Position numbers and translations under genes: made by a program. The notes under the pieces were generated by a model. The model was not told the DNA's origin. It was given only the letters and a program-made list of their open reading frames with translations, and made no database searches. 13,182 nt of DNA from Pleurotus ostreatus/Saccharomyces cerevisiae fusant (taxonomy: Eukaryota; Opisthokonta), in assembly GCA_024196135.1 (NCBI GenBank), contig JAMQCK010000997.1, positions 1 through 13,182 on the forward strand. The letters are read 5' to 3'. Each line of letters starts with the position of its first letter. Position 1 is the first letter of the stretch. Below, piece after piece: positions 1 to 9,415 of this stretch.

Positions 1-309
1 TGACAGACAGTCGGGCCACTCCACAGCGTGTGCCTCACGGTCTTTCTTCACGAAAGTCGGCCAGCAAGCAGATGTCGGCATACTGTCCCACTCTGCCAGG
101 TTTCAAAGCGACACATCGAGATTTGTGCGCGCTGCGCGCGCCATAGCTCGCGGGGCTCTTCTCGAGTAATCCCCGGGAAAATATTTGTACTTGTTTACAC
201 GGCAAGTCCAGGGCACCCATCACGAAGTCACGATTGCTCACGCTTCCCCTGCCTCGTACCTCGGCGGGGCCCCTGCGCGAGCAATAAGACTGTCGACCCA
301 AATACTCAC
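1..309. other. Region after the last recognised amine oxidase exon
   Basis: Expected to carry the C-terminal exons of the oxidase, but no frame of the minus strand shows the usual block that follows (an AIxxxxMGTYTKIF-like segment). It starts with the donor GTGAGTATTT at 309. A possible acceptor (CTGGCAG, about 103-109) would open a frame running to the window edge, but that frame does not resemble the family and would need an intron of about 200 bp, far longer than the others in this gene. Reading through instead gives a stop at 35-37. Confidence 0.4.
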
Positions 310-1648
310 CAGGCAGCCTCGGCCCCCACTCGACTTCGTCGTTCTGCAGCACGCCGAGCGAGAAGGTGCAGATGACGTAGTCGGCGGTGAGGGTGGTGCC
401 GTTGGCGAGGATGACGTTGACGGGGGGTGTAAGGGTCGAGTGGTCGCTTGAGTGACGTTCCCAGTCAACGCTCCTGACGGTCGCATTGTAGACAATCTGG
501 TCGGGTTGGAGGAAGGTCGCGGCCTCGGCTGGGAATGGGGATGCCGAAGGTCAGTAAAATATATCTGAGAAGTGATAGTGCGGCCCTCACCCTGGAGAAA
601 ATGCTTATAACCGCGCTGGTCGATGTTGAGGAAGTTGTCGTCGCCGTAGAGGTTGAAGGTGAAGTTGTGGGCCTGTTTGGGTGGGCAGCGGTCAGCTCTC
701 TGGTCTCCAAGGTGTTGGCTGAGGTGCGTACCCAGCTACTGGCCATCCACGACGTCTGCGACGGCGTTTGTGCGTATTCGAAGTCCCACTGAAGGGTAGT
801 AGCATCAGTAAAGTTATGATCATGCGTTTCGAAAGACTTTGCGTGCCATAAGCCAGTCAGCGACCTGCTCGTATTTCGTGCGCGGGCGCCAGCCGGCGAG
901 GCTGGCGGCGGCCTGGAGGGAGGTATAAATAAGCCATCTACGACTAAGATTGAGTACTGCTGCCGCATTCACCTTAACGCTGAGGTCTGGCCCATGATCA
1001 GCAATTTGCGCCCCTGCTTCGTCAACGACGGCTTCGAAAGCCTTGTCTGCAGAAGCGATGGTAGACCAGTAGTCGATGGGACCGTCAGTGTCGGAGTACG
1101 TAGCTAAGGGAAAAGGTCAGCACCAGCACACTACGAAGCGACAGCTATGCTCAAGGCCCAAAAATTCAACACATACTAATACTCCCATACAGCCCGTTGT
1201 TCACCGTCTTCTGTCCATGCTTGAGTGCCAGACAAAGGATCGGGTTCACGGTCTTCTCGTCTCCCTCGACACAATGTTGCCGGTAGTACGCGCTTTGGTC
1301 CTCGAAGCCCGTGCTCCCGTTCAAGCTTGCCGAGTTCAGACCCTGAATCCAGTTCGCGCCGTACTCGATCGTGTGGCCGCCGATGGTGCCGCTTTTGAGG
1401 CGACCGCCGATTTCGCCTTGGGCTTCGACGAGGAGGAAGTTGGAGAGGCCATGGCGATGGAGGGTACGGGCGGCGATGATGCCGGAGACGCCGGCGCCGA
1501 GGATGAGGATGCGGGGTTGGGGGTGGTGGGTGGCAGGGTCTGGGGATGAAGTGGTAGAATGAGGATCGGAGGTAGGTAAGGCAGAGACGGAGTACAGGGC
1601 GCTGACAGAGGCAAGAAAGCCCGCAAGGAGGTGGGGGGAGAAGTGCAT
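310..1648 (-). CDS. Secreted FAD-dependent amine/polyamine oxidase, 3' part missing
   Basis: Flavin amine oxidase family; members oxidise polyamines or other amines, giving H2O2. Proposed exons (minus strand): 1648-1177, 1103-973, 912-847 (or 838), 788-732, 672-591, 528-310. Seen: a hydrophobic signal peptide at residues 1-24; the Rossmann FAD motif GAGVSG at 51-56 with the acidic end of beta-2 in LLVEA; GGR at 81-83; GANWIQG at 97-103; then family-typical blocks DGPIDYW, DWLM-WDFEYA, FTFNLYGDDNF, IDQRGY and VICTFSLGVLQ. About 342 residues are covered; the family is usually near 450-550 aa. ATG 1648 is chosen over 1678 because the signal peptide follows it and a TATA box overlaps 1678. The last exon ends at a good GTGAGT donor (309), but no family-like continuation follows. 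Family call is firm; substrate is not determined. Confidence 0.85.
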
Positions 1649-1677
1649 GACTTGAAGTCGACATGCGGGTGAGATCA

Positions 1678-1685
1678 TTTATATA
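1678..1685 (-). promoter_or_regulatory. TATA box of the amine oxidase gene
   Basis: Reads TATATAAA on the minus strand, about 30 bp upstream of ATG 1648. Its last base is the A of an upstream in-frame ATG (1678-1676). A TATA-directed transcript would start near 1650, which argues that ATG 1648 is the real start. Inference from position and sequence only. Confidence 0.5.
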
Positions 1686-2754
1686 GAAGGCTTACCCGCT
1701 CAAGAGTCTTTGCGTCTGGAGGTTCTTTCGAGGGCGTTGAGCATTGCGTCGGACTTGAGTGCACTTGGGAAACCATCGCGCTCAACTTGCGCTTGCATGG
1801 TTTCTGCAAGGAAGGGACACCGAGTAAGGTGTCGCCACTTGAACACGGGGTGGACAAAAAAGCTTCAGAAGGATGGCGGGCAGTAACCTTGGGGGGAGGG
1901 GTGACTGCTAAAGGTCCGCACTGACGCCTTTCCCGCCACACGACCGGGACAAGAACCCGTGTGCAGGAGGAAATGTGCCCTTATAGGCTACAGGGCACGT
2001 CGTCGATAGCAGGTAAAGCGGTCCTGAGTCCCGGGCTTTGGAGCTTTGCGCCGTGTTCGAATACAGACAGGAAGGACTGAGCTTGTATCGAGTCGGAGGT
2101 TGTTGAGGCCGATGCAAGTAGGGGCGTGATACCGGAGATAAGGACAGCAGGTGTTGAAAGACCCGTACTCGTGCAAAGTAGTGAGCGGATATTGAAACGG
2201 GCGCTTAAGGATATCCGTTTCTGGCACTGTCAATGTTAATGTCGGGATCATGGGGTTGAGCACATGCACAATCGCATCTGAGGAAAGTGCGTGCTCGTCT
2301 ATGGTACTGTAGCTGGAGAGATCAGTTGATTGAAACCGCGGGGGGACGTCCTTCGATGAGGCCAAGGCTGCACCCACGCGACGCGCTGTTGCCAGTCCCT
2401 TTTTTGTACGCTGGACTCCTTGACATGTATGCGCTTTCCTTTGGATTGGAATGCCGAGGCGCAAGTCCTGCGCGGCAGAACACAAGACGAGATTCATTTC
2501 TATGTCGTCGACATGACGGTGGAAAGCACGGAGGTTTGATGGCGACATGAACGGATCAATTCTGCCCGGGGCACGTGGGACGACGCGCTTCGAGAGGCGT
2601 CAGCGGCAATACAATGACAGGCGCTTGCTCATCACTACCACCGAGCTCGCCGACCACAGACGCTGCCCGTCGCCGCTGACGACGCCGAGGATCTGCTATT
2701 GAACACCACCCACACCTTCATCGTCGTCCATCTGCACCGAAGAAGCCTCCAAAG
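1686..2754. other. Divergent intergenic region between oxidase and kinase
   Basis: About 1.07 kb upstream of both divergent genes. It should hold both promoters. The kinase side (about 2700-2754) is CA/CT-rich like a 5' UTR. No TATA box is evident for the kinase. The only sizeable frame is the orphan minus-strand ORF at 1988-2548. No RNA gene or repeat recognised. Confidence 0.5.
1988..2548 (-). CDS. Orphan ORF, 186 codons, doubtful
   Basis: An uninterrupted ATG-to-stop frame of 186 aa in the divergent intergenic region. I recognise no domain, signal peptide, membrane segment or repeat. Its composition is mixed rather than low complexity (for example TIDEHALSSDAIVHVLNP), which is the only reason to mention it. 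Codon third positions are less GC-biased than in the neighbouring real genes, and there is no intron, unusual here. It could be a chance ORF, a lineage-specific gene, or a gene relic. It lies upstream of the oxidase and reads the same way. Confidence 0.15.
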   Translation of the reverse strand: MSPSNLRAFHRHVDDIEMNLVLCSAAQDLRLGIPIQRKAHTCQGVQRTKKGLATARRVGAALASSKDVPPRFQSTDLSSYSTIDEHALSSDAIVHVLNPMIPTLTLTVPETDILKRPFQYPLTTLHEYGSFNTCCPYLRYHAPTCIGLNNLRLDTSSVLPVCIRTRRKAPKPGTQDRFTCYRRRAL

Positions 2755-4948
2755 ATGCACTCAGATGCATTTGATGTGATTCCTTTCGAGGTGAGCTCTG
2801 GCGAAGTGCCCGCGTATGACGATGGCGGGCGATTAAAGAGGACGCGCTGACGCGCAGTAGGATATCAAGGGCGAGTGGAAGAAGCTGGGATCAGGCTCGT
2901 TCGGTAATGTATACAAGGGTGAGTGATGTTTTCGGCTGGTATATGCGTTGCTAACAGTGGCGGTGGCGTAGGGACCTACCTCGGCATCGATGTTGCCATC
3001 AAGGAGGTCCTGCCCTCAACAGACTACGATGTCGCAAAGTACTTCGAGCGCGAATGGCGGCTCATGAAGGAGACGCGGCATCCCAATGCTGGTACGTCGC
3101 GGTGCACTGCTTCGAGTTATTCAGCTGACGCTCGCAGTCCTGTTCATCGGTCTCAGCCGCGCTCCCGAACCCGACAACCGCATCTTCATTGTCTCCGAAT
3201 TCGTCGACGGCGGCAACCTTCGCCTCTACATCCACAACAAAAGCAAGCCCTTCTCCTGGAACATCCGCATCTCCTTCGCGACCGACATCGCGCGCGCGCT
3301 CGCCTACCTCCACGCGCGCCGCTGCATCCACCGCGACCTCAAGGGCGAGAACCTGCTCATCACCTCAAATGGCCGCGTCAAGATCACCGACTTTGGCTTC
3401 GCGCGCATCGCGGCGCGCAACGAGGAGGAGAGCAAGCGCCTGACGTTCTGCGGCACGGACTCGTACATGTCCCCGGAGATCCTTCTGGGCGACGAGTTTG
3501 ACCTCCCGACGGATATCTACTCGTTTGGGATCATCTTGTGCGAGATCGCGGCGAGGAAGCTGGCGGACGACCATACATTCAAGCGCACGCCTCCGACATT
3601 TGGGATTGACGAGGACGAGGTGCGCAAGCTGGCGAGTCCGGGATGTCCGCCGGACTTTGTGCAGCTGGCGCTGGACTGTTTGGCGTTCGAGCCGAAGGCG
3701 AGACCTACGACGAAGGATATCCTGGCGCGGCTGAGGGTGATTGAGGCGGAAGTACTCGCGAGGCCGAACGAGGGCGAAGATGTGCATGTGGGAAGCGTCA
3801 AATTTGCGACGGGCGGGAAGAGGCCTGGTCCGGGACCGAGGATACCCAGCTTCGGGATGGGAGTTGGCAAGGATATTCGCAACAATGGCGCCTCGTCGGA
3901 CGACAGCGATGACGATGATCTCATGGAGGCGATCTCGGGGCTTTCGACGATAGGCCTCAATAGTAAGTCGTGCCTTATATTGCCAGAATACTATACTGAT
4001 ATCATTTATCTAGGCCACGAACCCCTCCTCACCCAGCACGAGAAGGAGGGCACGGACGGGACGGAGTACAGCACGACCGTCATCCGCGCTCATCCGCACC
4101 AGCCCAGCGACGTGCCGCCCTCGCTGTCGTCTATCCTGACCATCAGGCCGGAGGACCCGAATGGGACGCAGCGCATAAACCTGCCGGAGGACGATCCCTT
4201 GGGCAACTCGGACCTCGACTCCACCGGCTCAGCCGACCATGCTCAATACGGCACGTCCGTCGACCCCCTCGGCACCTCCTCCCTCATGTCCATCGCAACC
4301 CTCGACTCGTACCACACCGCGGCGGGCGGGTCGTCCCTCATCGCAGGTGGCGCGTCGTCGATGATCTCGAGCGCTTTGGCCACGGAGGGCGGCTCGACGA
4401 TCCGCTCGCTACACGGGAACTTCGACGCGCCGCTCGTGCACAGGTTCACGCTCCATAAGCCCGGCGCGCGGCCCAAGAAGAGCATCAGTGGGAATGTGAC
4501 GCCCAGTACGCCGACGAAGGCGGCAGCGGGGACTCCGACGAAGGGGGGCGCGGCGGCGCAGTTGAAGAGCGGGGAGGCGTGGAGTCCGCTGGACTTGTTC
4601 TTCTCGAGCGGCCTGTTGGTGGCGAAGTGCGATGTGTGCCAGAAGCGGCTGGGGTGGAAGCCCGTGCTGGAGTGTGATGATTGTGGGTTGAGGTGAGTTG
4701 GGGTGTTTCTTTTCTTGACTCTTCGAGAGGGAGCGGGCATTGAAGGGAGCGGGAGTCGGGAGGCCGACCAGGCACTGACAATATTCTCTCTGAATGTTCC
4801 TCGAAGAATTGAGGCTCACTTCATTCACAGAGCGCACGTCAAATGCGGCGAAATTGCCCCGAAGGATTGCGGTCAGCGTCCGGCGCGCCCGCTCGTGCAT
4901 GCGATCTCCGCCGCGAAGGGCGGGAAGCCGGCGAGCCCTCAGCGATGA
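2755..4948 (+). CDS. TKL-type protein kinase with C-terminal C1-like zinc finger
   Basis: Predicted Ser/Thr (tyrosine-kinase-like) protein kinase, 611 aa. Exons: 2755-2790, 2861-2918, 2972-3091, 3138-3962, 4014-4692, 4831-4948; the sum is a multiple of three. Kinase domain about 18-273: glycine loop GSGSFG 22-27, VAIK with Lys42, alpha-C Glu59, Ser91 at the gatekeeper position, HRDLKGEN 136-143, DFGFAR 156-161, SPE 183-185 and a final KARPT motif. All catalytic residues are present. Residues about 275-550 are Ser/Gly/Asp-rich and probably disordered (acidic run near SSDDSDDDD). Residues 552-586 form a Cys/His cluster C-x2-C-x11-C-x2-C-x4-H-x2-C-x7-C, a C1-like zinc finger that may bind lipid or protein. 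The first His of canonical C1 is not seen. Splicing of the 138-bp last intron is required to complete the finger. Substrate unknown. Confidence 0.88.
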
Positions 4949-6240
4949 GTGGCGGGTCACTGAGGATGCACACCATCCATCGACCTCTCCACCATCGATA
5001 TACCCTTCACGATCCTGTAACGAATTGTTATCATCCGGCTTCGGCTTGTACTGCGGTGTACGTTTCCTCGCTACGCTGTCCGCACACTTCTCATCACCGT
5101 GTACGCCTACTCCTCATCATCGTGCACGAGTTTAATGCTCGTCGTCGCCGTCCAATCGTGTAGCCTTCCTCGCAATTTGTGGAGAGCATTTCATGGTTCC
5201 ATCGACTTTTCTTCTGAGTCCGTGCATTCTTTCTCGAAGTTCTCATGCACTTCTTCGAAATCATGTGTTGTATTCGTTTTGGACCTTTCCCCTCTCGCAG
5301 CGGATTTTGGCATTGTACGCACTACCTATGTATCGGAGACAGCGTAGCTATAGCACACCAACTGCATGACGATAGCATTGTTCGGCCTTTCATACCGGCA
5401 TCGCATGTCATTCATACACGAGCATGATTTGGGCTTTGATTACCGTGGGAATTTCGGCCAGAGTAAACAAGCTTGGTTCAAGTTTAGCTGCATGCACCTT
5501 GCTTCCGACCCATATCCTTCGGATCGACTGAATATTCCAATGCATCTGCGCGGGAGCCATAGTTTTATGCCAGCTTAGCAGCACCTACAAAGTGAAATTT
5601 GACGCCAATGCCACTGCCGCGAATCCTTTACTTAGTCCCAACGCCCGAAGAAAATACGGATCGTTCCTTCAGCGGCGCCGATGTGGACAGCCCTGAAAAG
5701 CTTAATGTGCCGATGAACAAGCAGCATTGTTCTAAAGCCTCTGGTTCAGCAAGCCTTAGCTACGCAACATGCGCTTTTCGAGTGTTTAGCGGTGGACCAA
5801 TCGAAGAGCAGATGTGCGGGGTAACGTACTCGTTCTCGCTTGCTATTGGGTATAGAAGCGCCTACGGGGCGCTTGCCACTGCTCTCATCTTCTTCTCCCG
5901 TAGGAAGCTGTTGCCCGCGACTTGCGGGGTCAACGCCCGAGACAGACGTGGAGATGGGAAGCGCTGTATGTCGACTGCAAATAAGGTGCCCAATCCTCGG
6001 GACGGCTCACGCGACGTCGGTCCTGGCCTTGTATTCGGGTGAATAGAGTCAGAGAGGCTCGCGGGGAAACCGTGGGTGCGGACGACGGGCGCGGGATCAG
6101 GTGAGATCAGGGCAACCAAGGCGACAACGATCGGCGTCAAGGGCAGCCGCCGCTCCGGAGCACCCTCGAGCGCGTGTTCAATTGGCGAGCTCACTCGCGC
6201 GCTCGTCCTTCTTCCTCTTCTACCGCCGTTCCCGTCTTAC

Positions 6241-6249
6241 TTTTATACC
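6241..6249 (+). promoter_or_regulatory. TATA-like element upstream of the membrane protein gene
   Basis: TTTTATACC, followed by a strongly CT-rich tract, about 180 bp before ATG 6424. Plausible core promoter by position; weak match. Confidence 0.3.
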
Positions 6250-6302
6250 TCGGGCGCAGGCTGCCCTCCCCGCCTCTTTTCTCATTCTTCACCCGTGCTT
6301 GC

Positions 6303-6341
6303 ATGGTCGGCTGGTCCCCCACGGCGCCTCAGTGCGTTTAA
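6303..6341 (+). promoter_or_regulatory. Possible upstream ORF in the 5' UTR
   Basis: ATG followed by 12 codons in total and TAA, lying between the TATA-like element and ATG 6424. If the transcript starts near 6270 and this stretch is not spliced, ribosomes would meet this ATG first, which could reduce translation of the membrane protein. Context around the ATG is only moderate. Confidence 0.25.
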
Positions 6342-6423
6342 CAAGCTCCCCTTTTCCTTCGATTTTCGACAGTCCCGCGGCGACGAGCTCCTTCGACTAC
6401 CAGCCCCCCTCTTCTCGGCGGTG

Positions 6424-8916
6424 ATGCCCTCCCAGAAGGCGCGCCAGTTTGTCAAGGACACGCTCAGCTTCTCGCGCGTCCGGGTCATTGTGAGTGATCG
6501 TGTGCCCCCCTCCTGCCTGGTGGCACTGACGGCGACGCGGGCAGTATGCGCGCATCACCCTCACGCGGTACACCACGCTCTTTTTCTTCTTTGCGCTTCT
6601 CAGTGCGCTCGTTCTGCTCGCCCTGGAGGCCGTCGCGTACAATGACAACACGATGGCGATCGACCACCTCGATGGTATCATAGCCCAGGGCAGCCCAACC
6701 AACGGCATCTTCCTCCAGAAGGGGGACATGCTTGAGGTCTGCTACGATGTCCCGGGTCGGCCGGGCAGTATGTGCCGCCCGCTGTGGAAGCCCGACCACA
6801 AGGATCGGAGGGCGTTGGAGGAGGTATGGCGGGATTCGCGCTGATGCGGTATGTTCACGCTCACGGTGCATCTCAGGCGCTGCATCATGACAACTCGGCA
6901 TTTGACACGCTTGCCGTGGACGAAGATGGTAATGTTCATGGTGTGTGGGCGCCCGCGGAAGATCCGCAGGTCGCTGCCACCGTAGAGCGCGTCCTTGACT
7001 CCGGCAAGAAGGTCCGCCTGGACACAGCTTGCGTCGAATCGCTGGAGTGGTTGTCTGACACGTGCGTCCTCCCTCACCCTACACAGCTCTCCTTCCTGAC
7101 CCATTGCACAGCCTGAAAGACTCGCGCCGCGAGGACTTCGCTACTGGTGCCTTCCACATATGGCTGTTCAGTGTTGCCGCGGTTACGGTGCGCCTTCTCA
7201 TCAACCCAGCACAAGGTCGCGCTGACCAGTGTCCATAGATCCTGAACGAATCGCTCCCGCATCTTCTGGCGTCGGGCGTGTCCCATATCCTCGCGACGGC
7301 GTGGGCAGGATACCGTATCCATCAGACGCTCGATATACGGTCGATCTACTACCGGCTTATTTCTGCGAGCGATGGTGCGGCGTGCGGCGACGTGGATATG
7401 CTGGGTCCGTGGTGGGATATGCGCATTCAGCATGCGATCCCGATCGTGATCTTCAATGCGCTCTCACTTTTGTGGTTCATTGCGTTGAGTTTGCAACTGT
7501 TCAAGGTGCGCATCATCACTTCGCAATTGTTGTGACATGCATTTACGTGGGGCCAGGTGTACAAACATCAGTCCTTTAGCCGTGTCGGCGCCTCGCCTCA
7601 AATCCATAAGGTGTACAAGGTGAGTCATGATTTTTTGTGTTCTGCTCGAACCTAACCAGGTGTCAGATTGTACTGTCGTTGTCTGTAGCCTTGCAGCTGG
7701 CGCTGTTCTTTACCCTGGTGACAACGGCAATCTGGATAGACAAGATTGCGAGGGGCAACATACGCCGCATCGCCTTCCATTCCAAGATTTACAAGGCAGC
7801 CTTCATTGTTACTGCAATTGTACGTTTGTTCAACGCCCGTCCGAACACTGAACTCATCTCATTTGTAGGTTGAACTGCCGTGGATCGTGCTGGGATGGAT
7901 CTCTGTGCGACGAGAGTGCAGAATCATGTTCTGCTTCTTCGCGCTTATCTCGATGATCTTGTTCGGTATTTCGACGGCGCTGTTCTGCAGTCCTCGTGAG
8001 TGGTTTCACTGTCCTTGCGGGCACTGAGGAGTCTGATACAGCTGCTTCAGTCTATCGCTACGTACTCGAGACATGGCCGTTCTTCGCCTCGATGAGCGTC
8101 CTATCGTATATCCTTGTCGTTGCCGTCTCCGTGCTGGGTATCATCGCTCGCATGCATTTCGGCCGAGGGCTTAAGCACTACTGTAAGTGAATAGTTTACT
8201 GGGCATGCCACATCATCACTGACCGTCGGCTAGTGGAGGTCTCCGACGCCTTGGAGGACGTCGACTTCACGCCTGTCTACTTCAGCAATGATCCAAAGAA
8301 GCAGTCGCTAGTCAGCGTCGACCTTCCAACCATGGGCTACTCGCAAGAGAAGGCGCAGCGATCATCCATCGACAAGAGCGCGATGAAGGACTTCCACTTC
8401 GACTACCCGCCACCGCCAGAGCCGCCCGCGAAGGCGATGCACGTCGAGACAGCATCGCTGTACTCGCGCGCGCCATCGACGCCGCGCAAGATCACGGTCA
8501 CCCCGAAATTCCTGCGTGACTCGTATCAGTCGAAGGTGTCGAGCAACATGCGCGACTCTCTCGTATCGCGCGTGTCGAGCAAGACGACGGTGGCGGCGAA
8601 GGCGAAGGTCTCGCAGGTGTCGTTGGTGTCGCTCAACCGCATGTCGACGGCCTCGTCGGCCTCGTCGTCGGCGGATACGGACGACTCGGGGACGATTGCG
8701 TCGTGGTCGGCTGGCAGGAGCAGTATTGCGAAGAGCACGGTATCGAGCAGCACGGCGATGCCCGCAGCGCCCGTGCCTGCCGTCCCTGCGCGCAAGGTCG
8801 GCCTGCCGGGCAACCCGCGACCGCTCACGCGCGGCTCGAGCTTGACACGCAGTGGGAGCAACGCGAGCAGCGTTGGACATGTATCACGATCACCCCCGAA
8901 GGCTGGCTTCTTCTGA
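6424..8916 (+). CDS. Multi-pass (about 7TM) membrane protein, unknown function
   Basis: A 676-aa protein in ten exons: 6424-6489, 6545-6823, 6877-7061, 7112-7187, 7239-7505, 7557-7619, 7667-7819, 7869-7995, 8051-8182, 8234-8916. Every junction keeps frame and all nine introns are 47-55 bp with GT-AG ends. Hydrophobic segments by eye: about 33-51, 190-212 (weaker), 267-289, 313-335, 355-376, 382-403, 414-439. A roughly 140-residue loop between the first two holds Cys88, Cys99 and Cys167; Cys251 lies in the next loop. The tail (450-676) is Ser-rich with a PPPPEPP stretch and repeated SSK/SRVSS patterns, likely disordered, phosphorylated and cytosolic. The layout recalls seven-helix receptors, but I recognise no named family or conserved receptor motif. 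No signal peptide; the first segment probably acts as a signal anchor. Confidence 0.85.
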
Positions 8917-9415
8917 ACTATACTCGTACGCACGTAGGGACTTTCGCAATGTAGCTGTAGGCGCCCGATCAACTGCATTGTACTTTCATTCGTTTATTTA
9001 TTGTGGAAGGATGTAGCCCGAGTCAGTAGGTATAGTACGTATGCATACATGACTTTGCCGTTCAGTACGGCTTGTACCATTCTTGCAAACACCCCTCGGC
9101 GCCCTCGCCCACCCCAACCCCTCTCCTGACTCGCGCCATTCCTAATCGCGCGACTGCCCTTGCCGCGCCTCGTTGAGGCGTCCGATCTGGCTGTGCTCGG
9201 CCGCCACAAGGCCCGGGAGGCGCTCCTATTTGGCCTGTATTGGCATAGTTCATGGTGGAATGCGGTATGGGTTACTACTCTTCAGTATACTACAATTCTG
9301 CTTTATCAACTCAGTGCAAAGGCATCGGGCGAATCGGACCAGTCAGATGCAATCCATTCTGAGACCCCGAGCTTTACTTGCCCCTTTTCCTCTTTGAATT
9401 GGACTCTCATCTTTT
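8917..9415. other. Intergenic region, 3' UTR and next promoter
   Basis: About 500 bp between two same-strand genes. It holds the 3' end of the membrane protein transcript (T-rich stretch around 8985-9003) and, from about 9365, a CT-rich 5' UTR-like tract leading to ATG 9416. An open frame starts at ATG 9160 and runs through the next gene; I regard that N-terminal part as non-coding (see the next gene). Confidence 0.45.

Larger units (their letters stand above)
4949..6423. other. Intergenic region between kinase and membrane protein
   Basis: About 1.47 kb, holding the kinase 3' UTR/terminator and the promoter of the downstream gene. Open frames here (for instance 5599-6042, + strand) have no recognisable domain, mixed codon use and no splice support, so I do not call them genes. 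From about 6200 the + strand becomes CT-rich with a TTTTATACC element at 6241, matching a basidiomycete promoter/5' UTR. No tRNA, repeat or transposon seen. Confidence 0.5.

Noticed and set aside
121..145. Palindromic GCGCGC-rich stretch near 130 as a possible regulatory or RNA element
   Set aside because: Short CG-alternating sequence with no other supporting structure.
1076..1549. 157-codon + strand ORF opposite amine oxidase exon 1
   Set aside because: Antisense shadow; repetitive acidic/Ala/Gly composition and no domain, whereas the minus strand carries the FAD motif.
2547..2702. 52-codon ORF upstream of the kinase start
   Set aside because: Could be a uORF only if transcription starts before 2547, for which there is no evidence.
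2923..3501. 192-codon ORF overlapping the kinase
   Set aside because: It starts inside intron 2 and leaves the kinase frame; exon splicing at 2919-2971 and 3092-3137 explains the region.
5599..6042. 147-codon + strand ORF in the intergenic region
   Set aside because: No domain, weak codon bias, and no splice continuation; not enough support for a gene.
8362..8880. 172-codon minus-strand Arg-rich ORF
   Set aside because: Shadow of the Ser-rich tail of the membrane protein; Arg-rich low complexity is typical of the reverse frame of such a tail.
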